Shown: piece by piece, positions 47,301-56,905 of the stretch
Numbering within the stretch: position 1 is the stretch's first letter
How the letters are laid out: each line of letters begins with the position of its first letter
Assembly (NCBI GenBank): GCA_023634235.1
Contig: JAMKCF010000008.1
Coordinates: 997,001-1,061,000, forward strand
Source of the DNA: Pisaster brevispinus
Lineage: Eukaryota > Echinodermata > Asteroidea > Forcipulatida > Asteriidae
Reading direction: 5' to 3'
Length of the DNA: 64,000 nt
The notes under the pieces: model-generated
Database searches by the model: none
Told to the model about the DNA's origin: nothing
The model's input: the letters and a program-made list of their open reading frames with translations, nothing else
Program-made: the position numbers and the translations under genes

Positions 47301-49750
47301 AAGAGTTGTTGACGTTGAAGTTGTGATCATTGATTTATGGAGTGGTCTTTATTGGGTTTTTCTTTAAATCTCAGTAAGAGATGTTTCAACTTGCAGGTTT
47401 TGTATTAACTGTCTCAGCAGTCTTTGTGGACATCATCAGCGGTTCATTCTGAACCTTACTGTGTAAAAACAATGCTTTGTGTAAAGTTAGTATTGGGACT
47501 TTATCAGTTGTCCCATCTGAACAACTTGAGAACAACTTTAATTAATTTTAACTGAAACTACACTCTCACAAAAGATATATATGTATGCCAAAAATATCAC
47601 TAAACTGTAAATGTTTGTTGTTTTCTCAAAAACTACACGCCTCTTTTAAATCCACTGCCAACGTAAACCTCATACTGGAGTTTCATTCTTCCTATTTTGT
47701 GATATCTTCTTTTGACAGGGATCTTGCATGTCGTAACTGCCTTGTGGACTGTTCTTACACTGTTAAGATTGCAGACTTTGGGATGACTAGAGCGACTTAT
47801 GATTCTAACTATTACAGGCTCAGCAGGGAAGGTAAATATTGACAAAAGTTACATCAACAACAACAGTTTTAACAGCAACAGCAACAACAAATAGACGTTA
47901 ACTACAAAAACAACAACAACAATGACAACTACTGAAACAACAACAGTACCAACAACAACAATAATAACAACATCAACAACAACAACATTTCAGTAAATAA
48001 GACAAACTATGTATAAACAGTAAAAAAAACAGGAACAGCACAAACCCAAATTAAAGAAACTAAAGAAAACAAGAATTTAACAAAAACATTATTAACAACA
48101 GCAACAACAACAACAACGACAAAACAGTAAGAGCAAAAGCAGCAAGCAAACAACATACTAATAACAACAACAGCATCAGTTACAATAAAAATTGCTACAA
48201 CACCATCACCAACAACAATAACAAAAGAGATCCTTTCTCATTTCTTGTTGAAGGTAAGATGCCAGTTCGTTGGATGGCCCCAGAGAGTGTCAATGAAGGA
48301 ATCTTCACGACAAAGAGTGATGTATGGAGTCTTGGTATCATCATTTATGAGGTCGTGACCTTTGGTGGGTTTCCTTACAAGGACTTGAGCAATGCTGATG
48401 TGTTGGAGTTTATCCGTAATAACAATGCTATGAGACCGCCAGAGGACTGTAGCCCATCTCTGTAAGTTGCAATGTCAGTGTCCTCTTTCTTAGTAGTTAT
48501 TTATTTTGTCATTTCACCCTTCTCTTTCTTTCTTCTTTTCTCTCTGCTTAACCTACTTTTTATGTTTTATGTATTTAGTTTTGGGTTTGTTCATCCTCCA
48601 AATTGCTGTTAGTTTTTTAAAATATCATTTCAAATGAGGACTTGGGATATCAGTCCCACAAACTTACTCAGAGGTATTGTCAACGTCAATATTGGAAACA
48701 TTAATACCACCTGTTCTTACCAAACTGCTACTACTTTGAAGTATAGGTGTGGAGGAATTGCAAACTTTTAAGCCTTTTAGAAAGTTGTTTCAGTACCTTG
48801 TTTTTGTTTGTTGTATTGTTATTCAGTTTGTCTCAGTACCAACCCTGTATAAGTCAACTATTTTGTTAATTATTATTTTCTCGTTGTGCAGTGCTGGTCT
48901 GATGCAGCGTTGTTGGTCTATTGAACCTGAAGAACGTCCTACAGCTTCCGATGTTGTTGAAATCCTGAGTGTTAATTTAGATCTCATTCAACCATCCATC
49001 AATGAACCTGTGATGAACATTCTAGAAGATGACTTGGCACATTCTCGGACTGGACCTAGAGGGAGCAGAGCAGCCAGCTTCCAAAGTGAGAGTACCATCA
49101 TGGACTTTGATCCACCAAATATCTCAAGGACAGAACAAGTTGCGAGTCTCGGAAGGCGACTACGAGCATCGTTTGTACGAACGTTGTCATGGAACAGACG
49201 ACGTTCACATACATTACATACAATTGAGATGTCTAATGCTGGTAATAAACATAGACAAGACTTAGGGCTAGAGTCCTCAACCCAGGAACTTGTGCCATCA
49301 ACATTCTCAGTGCTAACATGTACTACAAGGAGTTCCTTGATGTCCCTTAACCAATCGATGAGGACTAGCTTAAGAAGTACATCAGCCCCAAGAGATTCAA
49401 GCTCATCTAGTGGAGTAGACTTTAACATCACAGACAGCGTGTCGGGTGAAATGCCTATTGGCGGGCAATTTGTTCTGCGTCGGTCGGCTACTGATTCAGA
49501 CATCATTGATCCGACAATAAACAACAATTCCAAGAGGGCTGCTGCAAGGCAGAATAAATATCCAGACTTGAACTTACAGCCTGGTATTGTTATTCAAATT
49601 GGAGATGAGTCTCTTCTGTTACCAGCCCAGCAGAAGTCTCGACAACCCAAAAGGTCAAGAAGTAGGTCATTAGGTAGCATCCGATCACCCCACACTCCCC
49701 AAAAAATACTAAATGAAAGATGTATTAATTCAGAAGAAAGTAAAGCTTGA
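14400..49750 (+). CDS. VKR: Venus-kinase-type receptor tyrosine kinase with an extra OpuAC-like module, 19 coding exons, 1454 aa
   Basis: Single-pass receptor tyrosine kinase. Coding exons: 14400-14508, 27424-27646, 28923-29063, 32535-32845, 34170-34610, 35707-35934, 37312-37474, 40245-40518, 40924-41181, 41473-41600, 41937-42066, 44782-44902, 45246-45387, 45545-45788, 46194-46314, 47017-47167, 47719-47831, 48254-48461, 48892-49750. Every junction has GT/AG, phases agree throughout, and the total is 4365 nt with the stop. Domains: signal peptide ~1-24; OpuAC-like module ~37-408; Venus flytrap ~415-835; membrane helix ~864-887; kinase ~925-1198; Ser/Arg-rich tail to 1454. The kinase has GEGAFGTVY (935-943), K960, E977, M1006 gatekeeper, HRDLACRN (1061-1068), DFG (1081-1083) and YDSNYY (1089-1094). 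The flytrap plus insulin-receptor-like kinase defines the Venus kinase receptors, known to respond to amino acids in insects and other invertebrates. The N-terminal module is not part of that family as I know it. The ligand is unknown. Kinase and flytrap calls are secure; the N-terminal module is less so. Confidence 0.92.
16757..17112 (+). repeat. Dispersed repeat family R1, copy 2
   Basis: Collinear with 9343-9725. Shared segments include TCCTCTGAAATAAAGTCATA near 16870, AGCAGCTGATTTCGGTTG near 16930, and TGGTTGATCACACAAAACAT near 17070. It lies in the receptor's first intron. Borders are estimates from where similarity fades. Confidence 0.8.
25010..25250. repeat. Degenerate short tandem repeat of GACTT/CAAGT words
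   Basis: At least ten irregularly spaced ACTTG or GACTT words in 240 bp (for example GACTTGACTTG, ATGACTTGTGA, TTGACTTGTAAG, TGACTTGATACTTGG). The spacing is irregular, so it is an old, diverged simple repeat. Confidence 0.65.
26588..26623 (+). repeat. 13-bp tandem repeat, nearly three copies
   Basis: ACAGCTATGAGAG occurs twice in a row (26588-26613), followed by a partial third copy starting ACAGCT. A small local duplication inside the receptor's first intron. Confidence 0.85.
28064..28097 (+). repeat. Homopolymer junction T25-G9
   Basis: A run of about 25 T (28064-28088) followed by 9 G (28089-28097) in receptor intron 2. On the minus strand this reads C9-A25. Such a tract could be the tail of a retroposed sequence, but no body is recognisable. 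Confidence 0.8.
31855..32215 (+). repeat. Dispersed repeat family R1, copy 3 (diverged)
   Basis: More diverged than copies 1 and 2, but the landmarks are in the same order: CAATTCCCTCCAAAAGAATG near 32000, TTAGAAAGAGTGATTC, and AATTTTCACAGGTTAGTTTC near 32158. It lies in receptor intron 3. The segment ACTGATTATAAAGTTC just before it recurs at 61759. Confidence 0.65.
36890..36961 (-). repeat. tRNA-derived sequence (SINE head or tRNA pseudogene)
   Basis: On the minus strand, TAGCTCAGTTTGTAGAGCG is a good box A/D-arm and GCAGGTTCAAATCCTGC a perfect T-arm with box B. The acceptor stem pairs only partly and the anticodon arm does not fold in the standard 5-7-5 form. It lies in receptor intron 6. 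Confidence 0.75.
37091..37310 (+). repeat. Three imperfect tandem units with GATTGGTCT
   Basis: GATTGGTCT begins at 37100, 37160 and 37235. The second and third units share GATTGGTCTAAAAGTTGTTT and then AATATGTATG. The period is 60 then 75 bp. Each unit contains an inverted CCAAT box (ATTGG). It ends just before receptor exon 7. Confidence 0.65.
39075..39263. mobile_element. Short TIR element (MITE-like), 189 bp
   Basis: Outer sequence GGGCCTCGTCACACGAGGCA at the left, and at the right the reverse complement of GGGCCAAGTCAACGGAAGTT. Further in, both arms contain TTTACAGGCAA. Arms of about 37 bp match imperfectly. No ORF and no clear target-site duplication. It lies in receptor intron 7. Confidence 0.6.
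40580..40811. mobile_element. Fold-back element with long inverted arms
   Basis: Core arms at 40613-40661 and 40731-40778 match almost fully: ACAAATATCCCTCGAAATTG against the reverse complement of CAATTTCAAGGGATATTTGT. Weaker pairing extends outwards to about 40580 and 40811. The loop is about 70 bp. It fills much of the 405-bp intron 8 of the receptor. Confidence 0.75.
45246..45387 (+). other. Exon 13 of the receptor: juxtamembrane and transmembrane segment
   Basis: This exon encodes residues ~843-889. The extracellular part has two cysteines (C848, C861) separated by 12 residues. A helix of about 24 hydrophobic residues, rich in I, L and V, runs from 864 to 887 and is followed by KK as a stop-transfer signal. 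The single helix sets the extracellular N-terminus and cytosolic kinase. Confidence 0.9.
46384..46657. mobile_element. Short TIR element (MITE-like), 274 bp
   Basis: Perfect 13-bp terminal inverted repeats: CCCCTTTTCACAC at 46384-46396 and GTGTGAAAAGGGG at 46645-46657. The interior is non-coding and rich in CCC and GGG runs. A clear target-site duplication is not visible. It lies in receptor intron 15, between kinase exons. Confidence 0.75.
47846..48235 (+). repeat. Imperfect (CAA)n/(AAC)n microsatellite
   Basis: About 390 bp of CAA/AAC triplets broken by ATA, AGC and ACC variants. It occupies nearly all of receptor intron 17 (47832-48253), between the exon ending in the activation loop and the exon starting with the P+1 loop. 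It is outside the coding sequence. Confidence 0.9.
48980..49747 (+). other. Receptor C-terminal tail, Ser/Arg-rich
   Basis: About 256 residues after the kinase lobe, in one exon and probably disordered. It carries several basophilic-kinase and 14-3-3-like words: [49 protein letters not shown]. No PDZ ligand or NPxY is evident. No homologous domain recognised. Confidence 0.8.
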
Positions 49751-49815
49751 TCTGTGTGAAGTGACAGCACTATTTGGCTGGAAAATGTTCCTCAAGGATC
49801 AATACTTGTCCCTGA

Positions 49816-49838
49816 AATAAAAGTAAAAAAATAATAAA
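49816..49838 (+). terminator. Candidate receptor polyadenylation signals
   Basis: Two AATAAA hexamers at 49816-49821 and 49833-49838, 66-83 bp after the TGA stop. Additional AATAAA-like hexamers occur further on (near 49932 and 50276), so longer 3' UTRs are possible. Confidence 0.5.
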
Positions 49839-52685
49839 CAGGGTTCTTGAAGAGGCTCCCATGTTTGAAGAAAATTGGTATTTGTACTTTCATCAGCACA
49901 AATAGGCAAAACTTCTGGTCTTTTGTTTAAGAATAAATATGAGAGAAGTTAGGATAATAATGCTAATAACAAAATGATAGCAGGAAAGAACTATGCGCAT
50001 AGAATGTCTTCCATTGCAAATATTATATCAATGTTATATCTTCTATATTTCAGTAAAAAATTAACAAACATGAGCATTCTGTACAGTTCTAGCCTAATTA
50101 AACTCTATCTGTAAATATCTAACTAAAACTTCTTTTTTCAATATTTAATGTAAAACATTTTGCTGTGTTGCAAATTAAAATGGTATTTAGAAACAATATA
50201 AAACATTGAATACTTTCTGCCACATAACTAAATGAGTGCAAACTGTTTTTAAGGTATTCTATGATATTAAATGCAATAAATAAGTGCTTAGTTTAATTCT
50301 GTGAATTACATAAGTTGAATTAATATGTCAGCCCCAGTAATTGAGTAATTGTCCAAACTAGAGTCTGGTCAGTCATCCAGTTAACAGGCATGACAAGTAT
50401 ACAGTATACCCACATTGGATATTAACTCTATTTATTTGAGATATTTTACCAGTGTAAAACCAAAGTGTAAAGTTTGAAAGACAGTAAAATATTGGGGTTA
50501 TGAGAAAAGATAAATGACCATTTTTAAGCTTGAAGCTGACTTTTAAAAAGCGTTGCATTTATTCTCCTGATTAATATTACCTCCTAAACTATATCAACTT
50601 GTAGACAACCAGATTAGAATCGTCTTATTTTCCCTTGCTTGATTAGTCAAAAGAAATAGATTCCCTTTGCCTGCTTAGTCAAGAGACTTAGATGTCAGAA
50701 TACATACCTCACATTCCTGAGTACAGAATAATGAGTTTGAGATTAAGTTGTTGTTGCAATTGTTTTTTAAACAGTTTTGTTAGTTTAGTTTATTACCTTT
50801 ACTGCACAACCATCAAAGTACAACTTAGCGCAAAAGGGAAACTGCCAAGAACAGGCACGAAGGCCCACTAAGTGGGGACCCTTGATCACACATCAGAATA
50901 AAACAAAGAAACAAAGATAACAGTGAAAGAGCAAAAACAACAGTAGAAAACAAGAAAGTATATGTGTAGTAAAAACGGTTATAAAATCACAATATATATA
51001 TATATATATATAAATTTAGTAGGGGAGATGGCCTTAGCTTTCGATCCAAACCGGACCTTGGTCAGAGGCATAAACAAGAACAAACACAAACATATCCATT
51101 TATAGCAAATATAATATATAGAATATATATTTATATATGCAAATTTTATAGACAATTTAAAATACAGTAACGACTATGCGTTGCACATGCAAGATGATTA
51201 AGAAAAAACACCCAGCCCCAAATTACAGGTCACTAGTAAGTAGTGGTGACAAAGGCCAGATTTAAATTGAGAAATAACTTGCAAAGTTCTGACATCAGAG
51301 GGAATTTCGTTCCAGGAGTTATAAATGCGGTTAAAAAATATTTGCCTAAAAATGCCAGATTAACATTTATTGGGAATAAGGGTGGGAGAATCAGAAGATC
51401 TCAAATTGTGGAGATCAGTGTTACGTAAACTGACCTTATCATTAGTTGAAATATTTATGTTTTTATAATTTTATTGAAATCTAGAAGTTTGGAATAAGTC
51501 TACTGTTTGTTCAACAATAACATTCCATCCCTAATGTGTTTTTAACAGAAATTTCATTTCCCCCCAATTTTTTGCTCAAAATTCACTTAATCCAGTCTTT
51601 TATTCTTTTGTATGTTCTTTCTGTTTTTGTGTAAAGCGACAAATGTTTTAATATTTATTATCAATTATAGCTCACATCCTGTTAACATCCTTTTTAAAAT
51701 AAAATTTCTGTTATAGTATCTTAATTAATTAAGACCCAATTTGAATTTTAAGATGGAACCCTGCAAAATCTCCGCATGTAGATACAACTTGATGTGCACC
51801 TTGGCTCTGCAATTAATTAAAAATTCATGTGTATGACATGTTTATCTTTAAGCAAAGTGTTCAACTTAAATGAAATTTAGATAAGCTTTGCTATTGCTAT
51901 AAAATCTGAACCATTATTGTTTTAGAAGTAATCCAAAAGATGAGATAGTTCAGACTTTCATTTGCATTCAGACTTTTATTATCTCTGGTGAAAAACAAGG
52001 TTCTGAGGATACTTTTCCCTGAGGCTCCTTTTAAATATAACTCAAGAGGTTAATAAAAGGTAGAAATGCCAATGTCTCCACATAATTCCTAAGATCTTGA
52101 TCCAATTTCAGACTTTTTTGTCAGCATTGACTCTAACGCTTAAAATCTAATGGATTCTTAAATTGTTGTAAATGAAAGATGTACTTAAACTATGCAATTA
52201 CTATGAACAGTTTTCCTGTAAAGTGCAATTAAAAGATTTACAAATTTGAAAATACGTTTAAATATTCTGAAGAAGAGAAAAATATTTGTAATAAATATAT
52301 TGATGATGAGAAATAAATGTGTCATTGATGTGTTGTTGGATTTGTTGTTTGGGGGTCATCACTGGGTCATGTAAGATTTGGGGGTCACCGTATGCAAACA
52401 TCTGGTATAGTTTTTGATACAATAAGGGAAGGACACGGAAATAACAACAATTTTGCAAAATTCCATAAAGAGATCAATAACAACGATTTTGCAAAATTCC
52501 ATAAAGAGATTAAAGAGTCAGCATCCCAATTGTTTAATTTTTTAAAATCTAGGCTAGTCGTTTTTCAGTCATCATAATCCAAAATGAAACAAAAATTTGG
52601 ATTTCTTCCTATCCTGTAGTCACTGTAAGTATGAGTAAAAACTGAAGTTTGTTTGTTCTATTTTATAATTAAGAAGAACATATAT
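49839..52685. other. Intergenic, AT-rich, no gene seen
   Basis: Contains a (TA)n run at 50992-51012 and no ORF with recognisable features. The stretch 51000-51430 resembles part of an old repeat (an open frame of 61 codons without family features). A 33-bp segment ATTTTGCAAAATTCCATAAAG-like is duplicated in tandem at about 52450-52510. Confidence 0.5.
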
Positions 52686-52689
52686 ATAT

Positions 52690-53250
52690 CCTGGGGCCCA
52701 TATATCCCGGGTCCACCACGGCCCATACATACACTGTGCACAAAGCTATGAGTGCAGGAATATCGCCATATCCCGGGTCCACAGCACCGCAAATGTAGCG
52801 GGCTGCATCCCCATACACTGCGCACAAGCAGTGGGTGCAGGAATATCGCCATATTCTGGGTCCACCACGGCCCATACACTGTGCACAAAGCATTGGGTAC
52901 AGGAATATCGCCATATCCCGGGTCCACAGCTCCGTGAATTTAACGGCTGCATCCCCATACACTGTGCACAAGCAATGGGTACAGGAATATCGCCATATCC
53001 TGGGTCCACCACGGCCCATACACTGTGCACAAAGCAATGGGTACAGGAATATTGCCATATCCCGGGATTCACTGCACCGCAACGTTGCGGTCCCATCCCT
53101 CATACACTGTGTACAAACCATAGGTGCAGGAATATCGCCATATCCTGGGTTCACTGCACCGCAACGTTGCGGTCCCATCCCTCATACACTGTGTACAAAC
53201 CGTAGGTGCAGGAATATCGTCATATCAGAGGTTCAACCTGCTCCATAGGC
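52690..53250 (+). repeat. Minisatellite with alternating ~83 and ~62 bp units (higher-order repeat)
   Basis: The anchor G(T)(G/A)CAGGAATATCG starts at 52752, 52835, 52897, 52979, 53041, 53124 and 53206, giving spacings 83, 62, 82, 62, 83 and 82. Short units contain GGTCCACCACGGCCCATACA; long units contain an extra block with ACCGCAA or CCGTGAA then GCATCCCC or CCCATCCC. Sequence identity between units is high. It is GC-richer than its flanks and open in several frames on both strands simply because the unit lacks stops. Confidence 0.9.
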
Positions 53251-53286
53251 CGTGTACAAACAAACCAAACCATTTTGTTATTCAAA

Positions 53287-53450
53287 TGAGTTTAAATGCC
53301 GCGTTGCATGATAACGTGACACGAATTACTGGTTGTGCCGCTCATTTTAAAGACAAAATGGCTGGAGTCAAAACGTCTCTGTGCCTTATTCTCAAAAGAA
53401 TTCAAGTTTTTACTGAGTTCCAAGGACGCGACGTCTACAAAGGTGTAATG
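53287..53450 (+). CDS. Candidate orphan first exon
   Basis: Starting at the ATG at 53287 (or an in-frame ATGG at 53359 in good context), an open frame with CpG-rich codons runs to a consensus ATG|GTGAGT donor at 53451. The longer form would encode about 55 residues, the shorter about 31 (beginning MAGVKTSLC). It directly follows the minisatellite. I do not recognise the protein and found no convincing second exon before the window end, so the rest could lie to the right or this may be chance. Confidence 0.25.
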
Positions 53451-56400
53451 GTGAGTTACTTATTTGATTGTGATAATGATGATTTTGTTAAAATGATTTC
53501 CACAGAAAGATTTAAAGAAACTTTGGGGTGTTTTTTGCATACCCTAAAATTGTAAAAATTGTCAAGTCTCAGTCACTCATCATACATGTATCACCATGGA
53601 GGTAGTAATTAAATCACTATCATTTTATCAGACTCAGAGACTGACAGTGACAGCAAAACCTCTTAAAATTAAATTTCTTACTCAATACTCGTGGCTGTTG
53701 CTATCAACAAAGCACACTCAACGCTTGAACCTGAATGATTGGACCAACCCTTCTGTGAAATGGGGTGTTACAAAGCTCCTGGAGCACTCTGCATTCTTTT
53801 TATTTGTGCGCTATGCAAGGTGAACAGTGGTGCCTGAGTGCTGCAATGAAATGAGGCAAGGTGTTTTGTGACACGCCATTCACAGAATGGTTAAGTCCCA
53901 CCAAAATACAATAAAATAGATGTGTCAAGACTTGTTAATAATGTTAAGCTAACCAAAGCTTTTTTTTTATTTGCATGGTATAGTTAGGGTTGTCATCTTC
54001 AAAGAGATCTACTTGTCAACCAAGTTGCAGAGAGATCTACTCGTCAACTAATGTCTGAGAACTGCAGTCGATAAGCTTTCCTAACACTGTACAATGCTGC
54101 TCTCCTCTTAACAAAAGGTAAGGGAAACCCCTGAACATTAAAGCAGTTGTTACTTAATGTCATATCTAGCATAGTTTCCCTCTTAAAAGTAGTTATACAG
54201 TTATCACTTTCACTTAGTAGATCCACCTGTTGGCAGTGACAGCACCAGACTTATAGAAAATGTTTTCTATTTCAGGGAAGGGGCAAATGAGGGGAAGACA
54301 AAGTTTTGGGGTATTTGAATATATAAGGAATAAAAGGAAGAAAAATTAGTGATATCTTTTATTAATGATTATTGCTTAAAACCAAAAGATAATGTAAAGT
54401 GTGCTTTGACTGATTAACTGTATCGTGCCCACTTGTGGTCAAATCATTATCAAATTGTTTCTGCAATTGATCAAAAATTTCACATTGTTTCACAAAATGT
54501 TTTTATTTTGTTTGCATTTAGGCTAGCTACAGACATGCCATTGTCAGATGAAGTCTATTTGCCAGAAGTAGATGTGTGATGCGCATGCTGCCCAGCATCA
54601 AGATTCAAGGACGTATTTTCCATCAACAGGTAAATTAATGAACAACCATTAATTTGAGATGCATCAAGAGATTTTGGACAATTTGATGAAACCTGGCTAT
54701 TAGCAAAAAAGCTAAGAAGTTTGTCCCAGACATCATTTAAAAAAATCTGCATTAATAAGCGACTCAGGTGAAAATGGAAGTGAACAATTTCCCCATGTAG
54801 TTCCTTTGTAATGCTTTAATACCGTTTCCAATCACTAAAACTTTCTGACTTCCCAATATTTATCTAGGGTCGTATTGTACAAAATTAGTTGTTACCGAAG
54901 GTTAGCTGTTATCAATGCAACCCTTTGTTTGACCTTTGTTCAAATTATTTTAATGTGTTTAAGTGGTTTTTTTTTCTTTTTCAACAAATTTCCCTGTTTT
55001 TGGATTCTTTCCCATTAAAGTGGTAGCGATGTTTCATGTCATAGTGTTAAATGATTTGTGGGAATTCATGCCAAGAAATAGTACAGAATCATCAATGGTA
55101 CCTCCGCATTGCACCCTGGGCCCCTATAGCTGGCTATAGTTAGCAGGAATGGAGATTCTGAAGTGGAAAGCTGTTGAAAAAAAACCCATTTTTGCCCCAA
55201 ATTGGGTTAAACCAATAATCAAAGCACCCCAATGGTCACCCCAGTGATAAAATGTGAAATGTTATTGATGTGCAAAGTTTTTTTGCAAAGTTTTTTTTTG
55301 TTATAGAATTACTTTCTATGCAGACCTCCACAGAAAATGATAATTGTATTCAAATGTTTCGTCTCGATGTTGCACCTCAACCATCTTTTAATATTTCCTT
55401 TGAATCTCTAAAAAAACTAAATGAAAATTTTAAAGGTCATATTCAAGCCAAACCATATTGAAATAAATATTCGTTCAACTTTTTGTAAAATAAATTTCAT
55501 TTTTATTTTGAAGGTATGCCATCTGCAGATGATATTTACATGTTACAAGAAGTTGCCTGAGACCTGCTTGTGCCTCTCATCAACCCAATGTCTACCCATC
55601 ACAATTTAGATATGTAAGGGTGACAACATAGGTACGTAAAACCCAGTGGGTTACCCTACTATCCTTACACTAACATCAAACAGTGGTCTGTTTTTGCAGC
55701 ACTGTACAAACAAAACATGAACATCACATGCCACAACAGTGTGGGGATGAATGCAGGCACCAGCCTAACCCATATGAGTGGTTTGTCCCTACAGATTGAT
55801 AACAAATTTTTTAAATGAAAACATATTTTACTAACAAAACCCCTTATATTGAACATATAAAATTAAAGGAGAAATCTATAAACTGCTCCCTCGTGTTTTC
55901 TTTAAATCTAAGCAACCTATGATCAATTGTCGAAGGTTTTTTGTATAAACAGATGTTTGTTTTTAGAGTAGAAATTTGGAATGCATGATTCTTCAAAAAC
56001 TGAGGATTTAACATCGTACTAAAGTTGATTGGTCTAACACTCTTTACTATCAGTGACGCTATTCTTCATATAAAGTTTTATTCAGGCTGAAACACACTAG
56101 AATTTGTACAAAATACAGAATTACCAGTCACAATTATTGTTTAACATTCTTGTCATTCAAGTTGGCTATTGCCTCAAGTGAAACCTTTGAATATAATGTC
56201 TTTCCACCATTGAAATGGCAAGCTGATGGACCAGAGAGTTTGCTGAACTTCTCCTGTCTTTTTCAACTGAATACATCAATTACAGTGTGGGTATGACCAT
56301 TTAGACAAATGAAATTTGTTGCAAATTAAGGAAGATGCATTTTGTCAAAAGATTTTTTGTTAATTTGAAATGAAACATGTTAAAAATTAGTCAACATGGT

Positions 56401-56650
56401 AGCTCATAGGATTGGATAGACAAGCATTTGGTGCTCGATATGGGGCATGATGATAACCCCCCCCCCCCCAATATTGTGTCTTCACTGTGTGCTTGGAATC
56501 TCAGGAATTCTTTAGAAGCTTTTAGGGGAGGTACTTCTGTACAATAAGAAAATAGCATTAATACCGTGTGGGAACATTAGAGAGAAGGGGGGGGGTACCC
56601 ACTGTCCCATATCGAGCAAAGTATAGACACATGGGCAAATTGATACCACA
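53451..56650. other. Intergenic, no gene seen
   Basis: AT-rich sequence with short ORFs lacking recognisable features. A C-run lies at 56458-56470 and a G-run near 56588-56595. If 53287-53450 is a real first exon this could be its intron, but no downstream exon is identifiable. Confidence 0.45.
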
Positions 56651-56669
56651 GGGCTGTAATACATATATA

Positions 56670-56905
56670 GGGGTACCCTAACCCTAACCCCGATCCTAAC
56701 CCTAACAGCTAAGGTTTGGGTTTGGGTTTGGGTTTGGATTTGGGGTTGGGGTTAGGGTTAGATTTTTATATTTATCCTGAAAGTTAACAAAGTTTCCAAC
56801 ATACATCTAGGGTTACCCTTACCCTAACCCTAGTCCTAATTGTTCAGGTTAGGGTTGGGGTTAGATTTTTATATTTATCCTGAAGTTGACAAAGTTTTAA
56901 ACATT
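56670..56905. repeat. Inverted telomere-like repeat block, duplicated
   Basis: CCCTAA-type repeats (about 56672-56706) are followed by degenerate GGGTTT/GGGTTA repeats (about 56714-56762). A second round follows: CCCTTACCCTAACCCTAG near 56815 and GGTTAGGGTTGGGGTTAG near 56846. Both rounds end with the shared ATTTTTATATTTATCCTGAA, so the block is a duplication of about 105 bp with inverted arms. Confidence 0.85.

Larger units (their letters stand above)
45545..48979 (+). other. Exons 14-19 (start) of the receptor: tyrosine kinase domain
   Basis: These exons encode residues ~890-1198. The lead [20 protein letters not shown] resembles the insulin-receptor kinase start. Glycine loop 935-943, VAVK lysine 960, FLSEAEMM with helix-C glutamate 977, [12 protein letters not shown] with Met gatekeeper 1006, HRDLACRN 1061-1068, DFG 1081-1083, activation-loop tyrosines 1089, 1093 and 1094 spaced YxxxYY as in the insulin receptor, PVRWMAPES for the tyrosine-kinase P+1 loop, SDVWSLG, and RCW...ERPT at the end. 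All catalytic residues are intact, so an active kinase is expected. Confidence 0.95.

Noticed and set aside
48988..49533. 181-codon minus-strand ORF opposite the receptor tail
   Set aside because: It is the antisense shadow of exon 19, whose sense frame is fixed by the kinase and splice phase.
52690..53250. CRISPR array
   Set aside because: Repeats directly abut in units of 62-83 bp with no unique spacers, and the genome is eukaryotic.
52669..53555. Long ORFs on both strands over the minisatellite (up to 169 codons on the minus strand)
   Set aside because: They arise because the repeat units lack stop codons in several frames; the predicted peptides simply repeat the unit and the two strands are equally open.
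56670..56905. Chromosome end
   Set aside because: The telomere-like runs are short, degenerate, point both ways and are followed by more than 7 kb of sequence.
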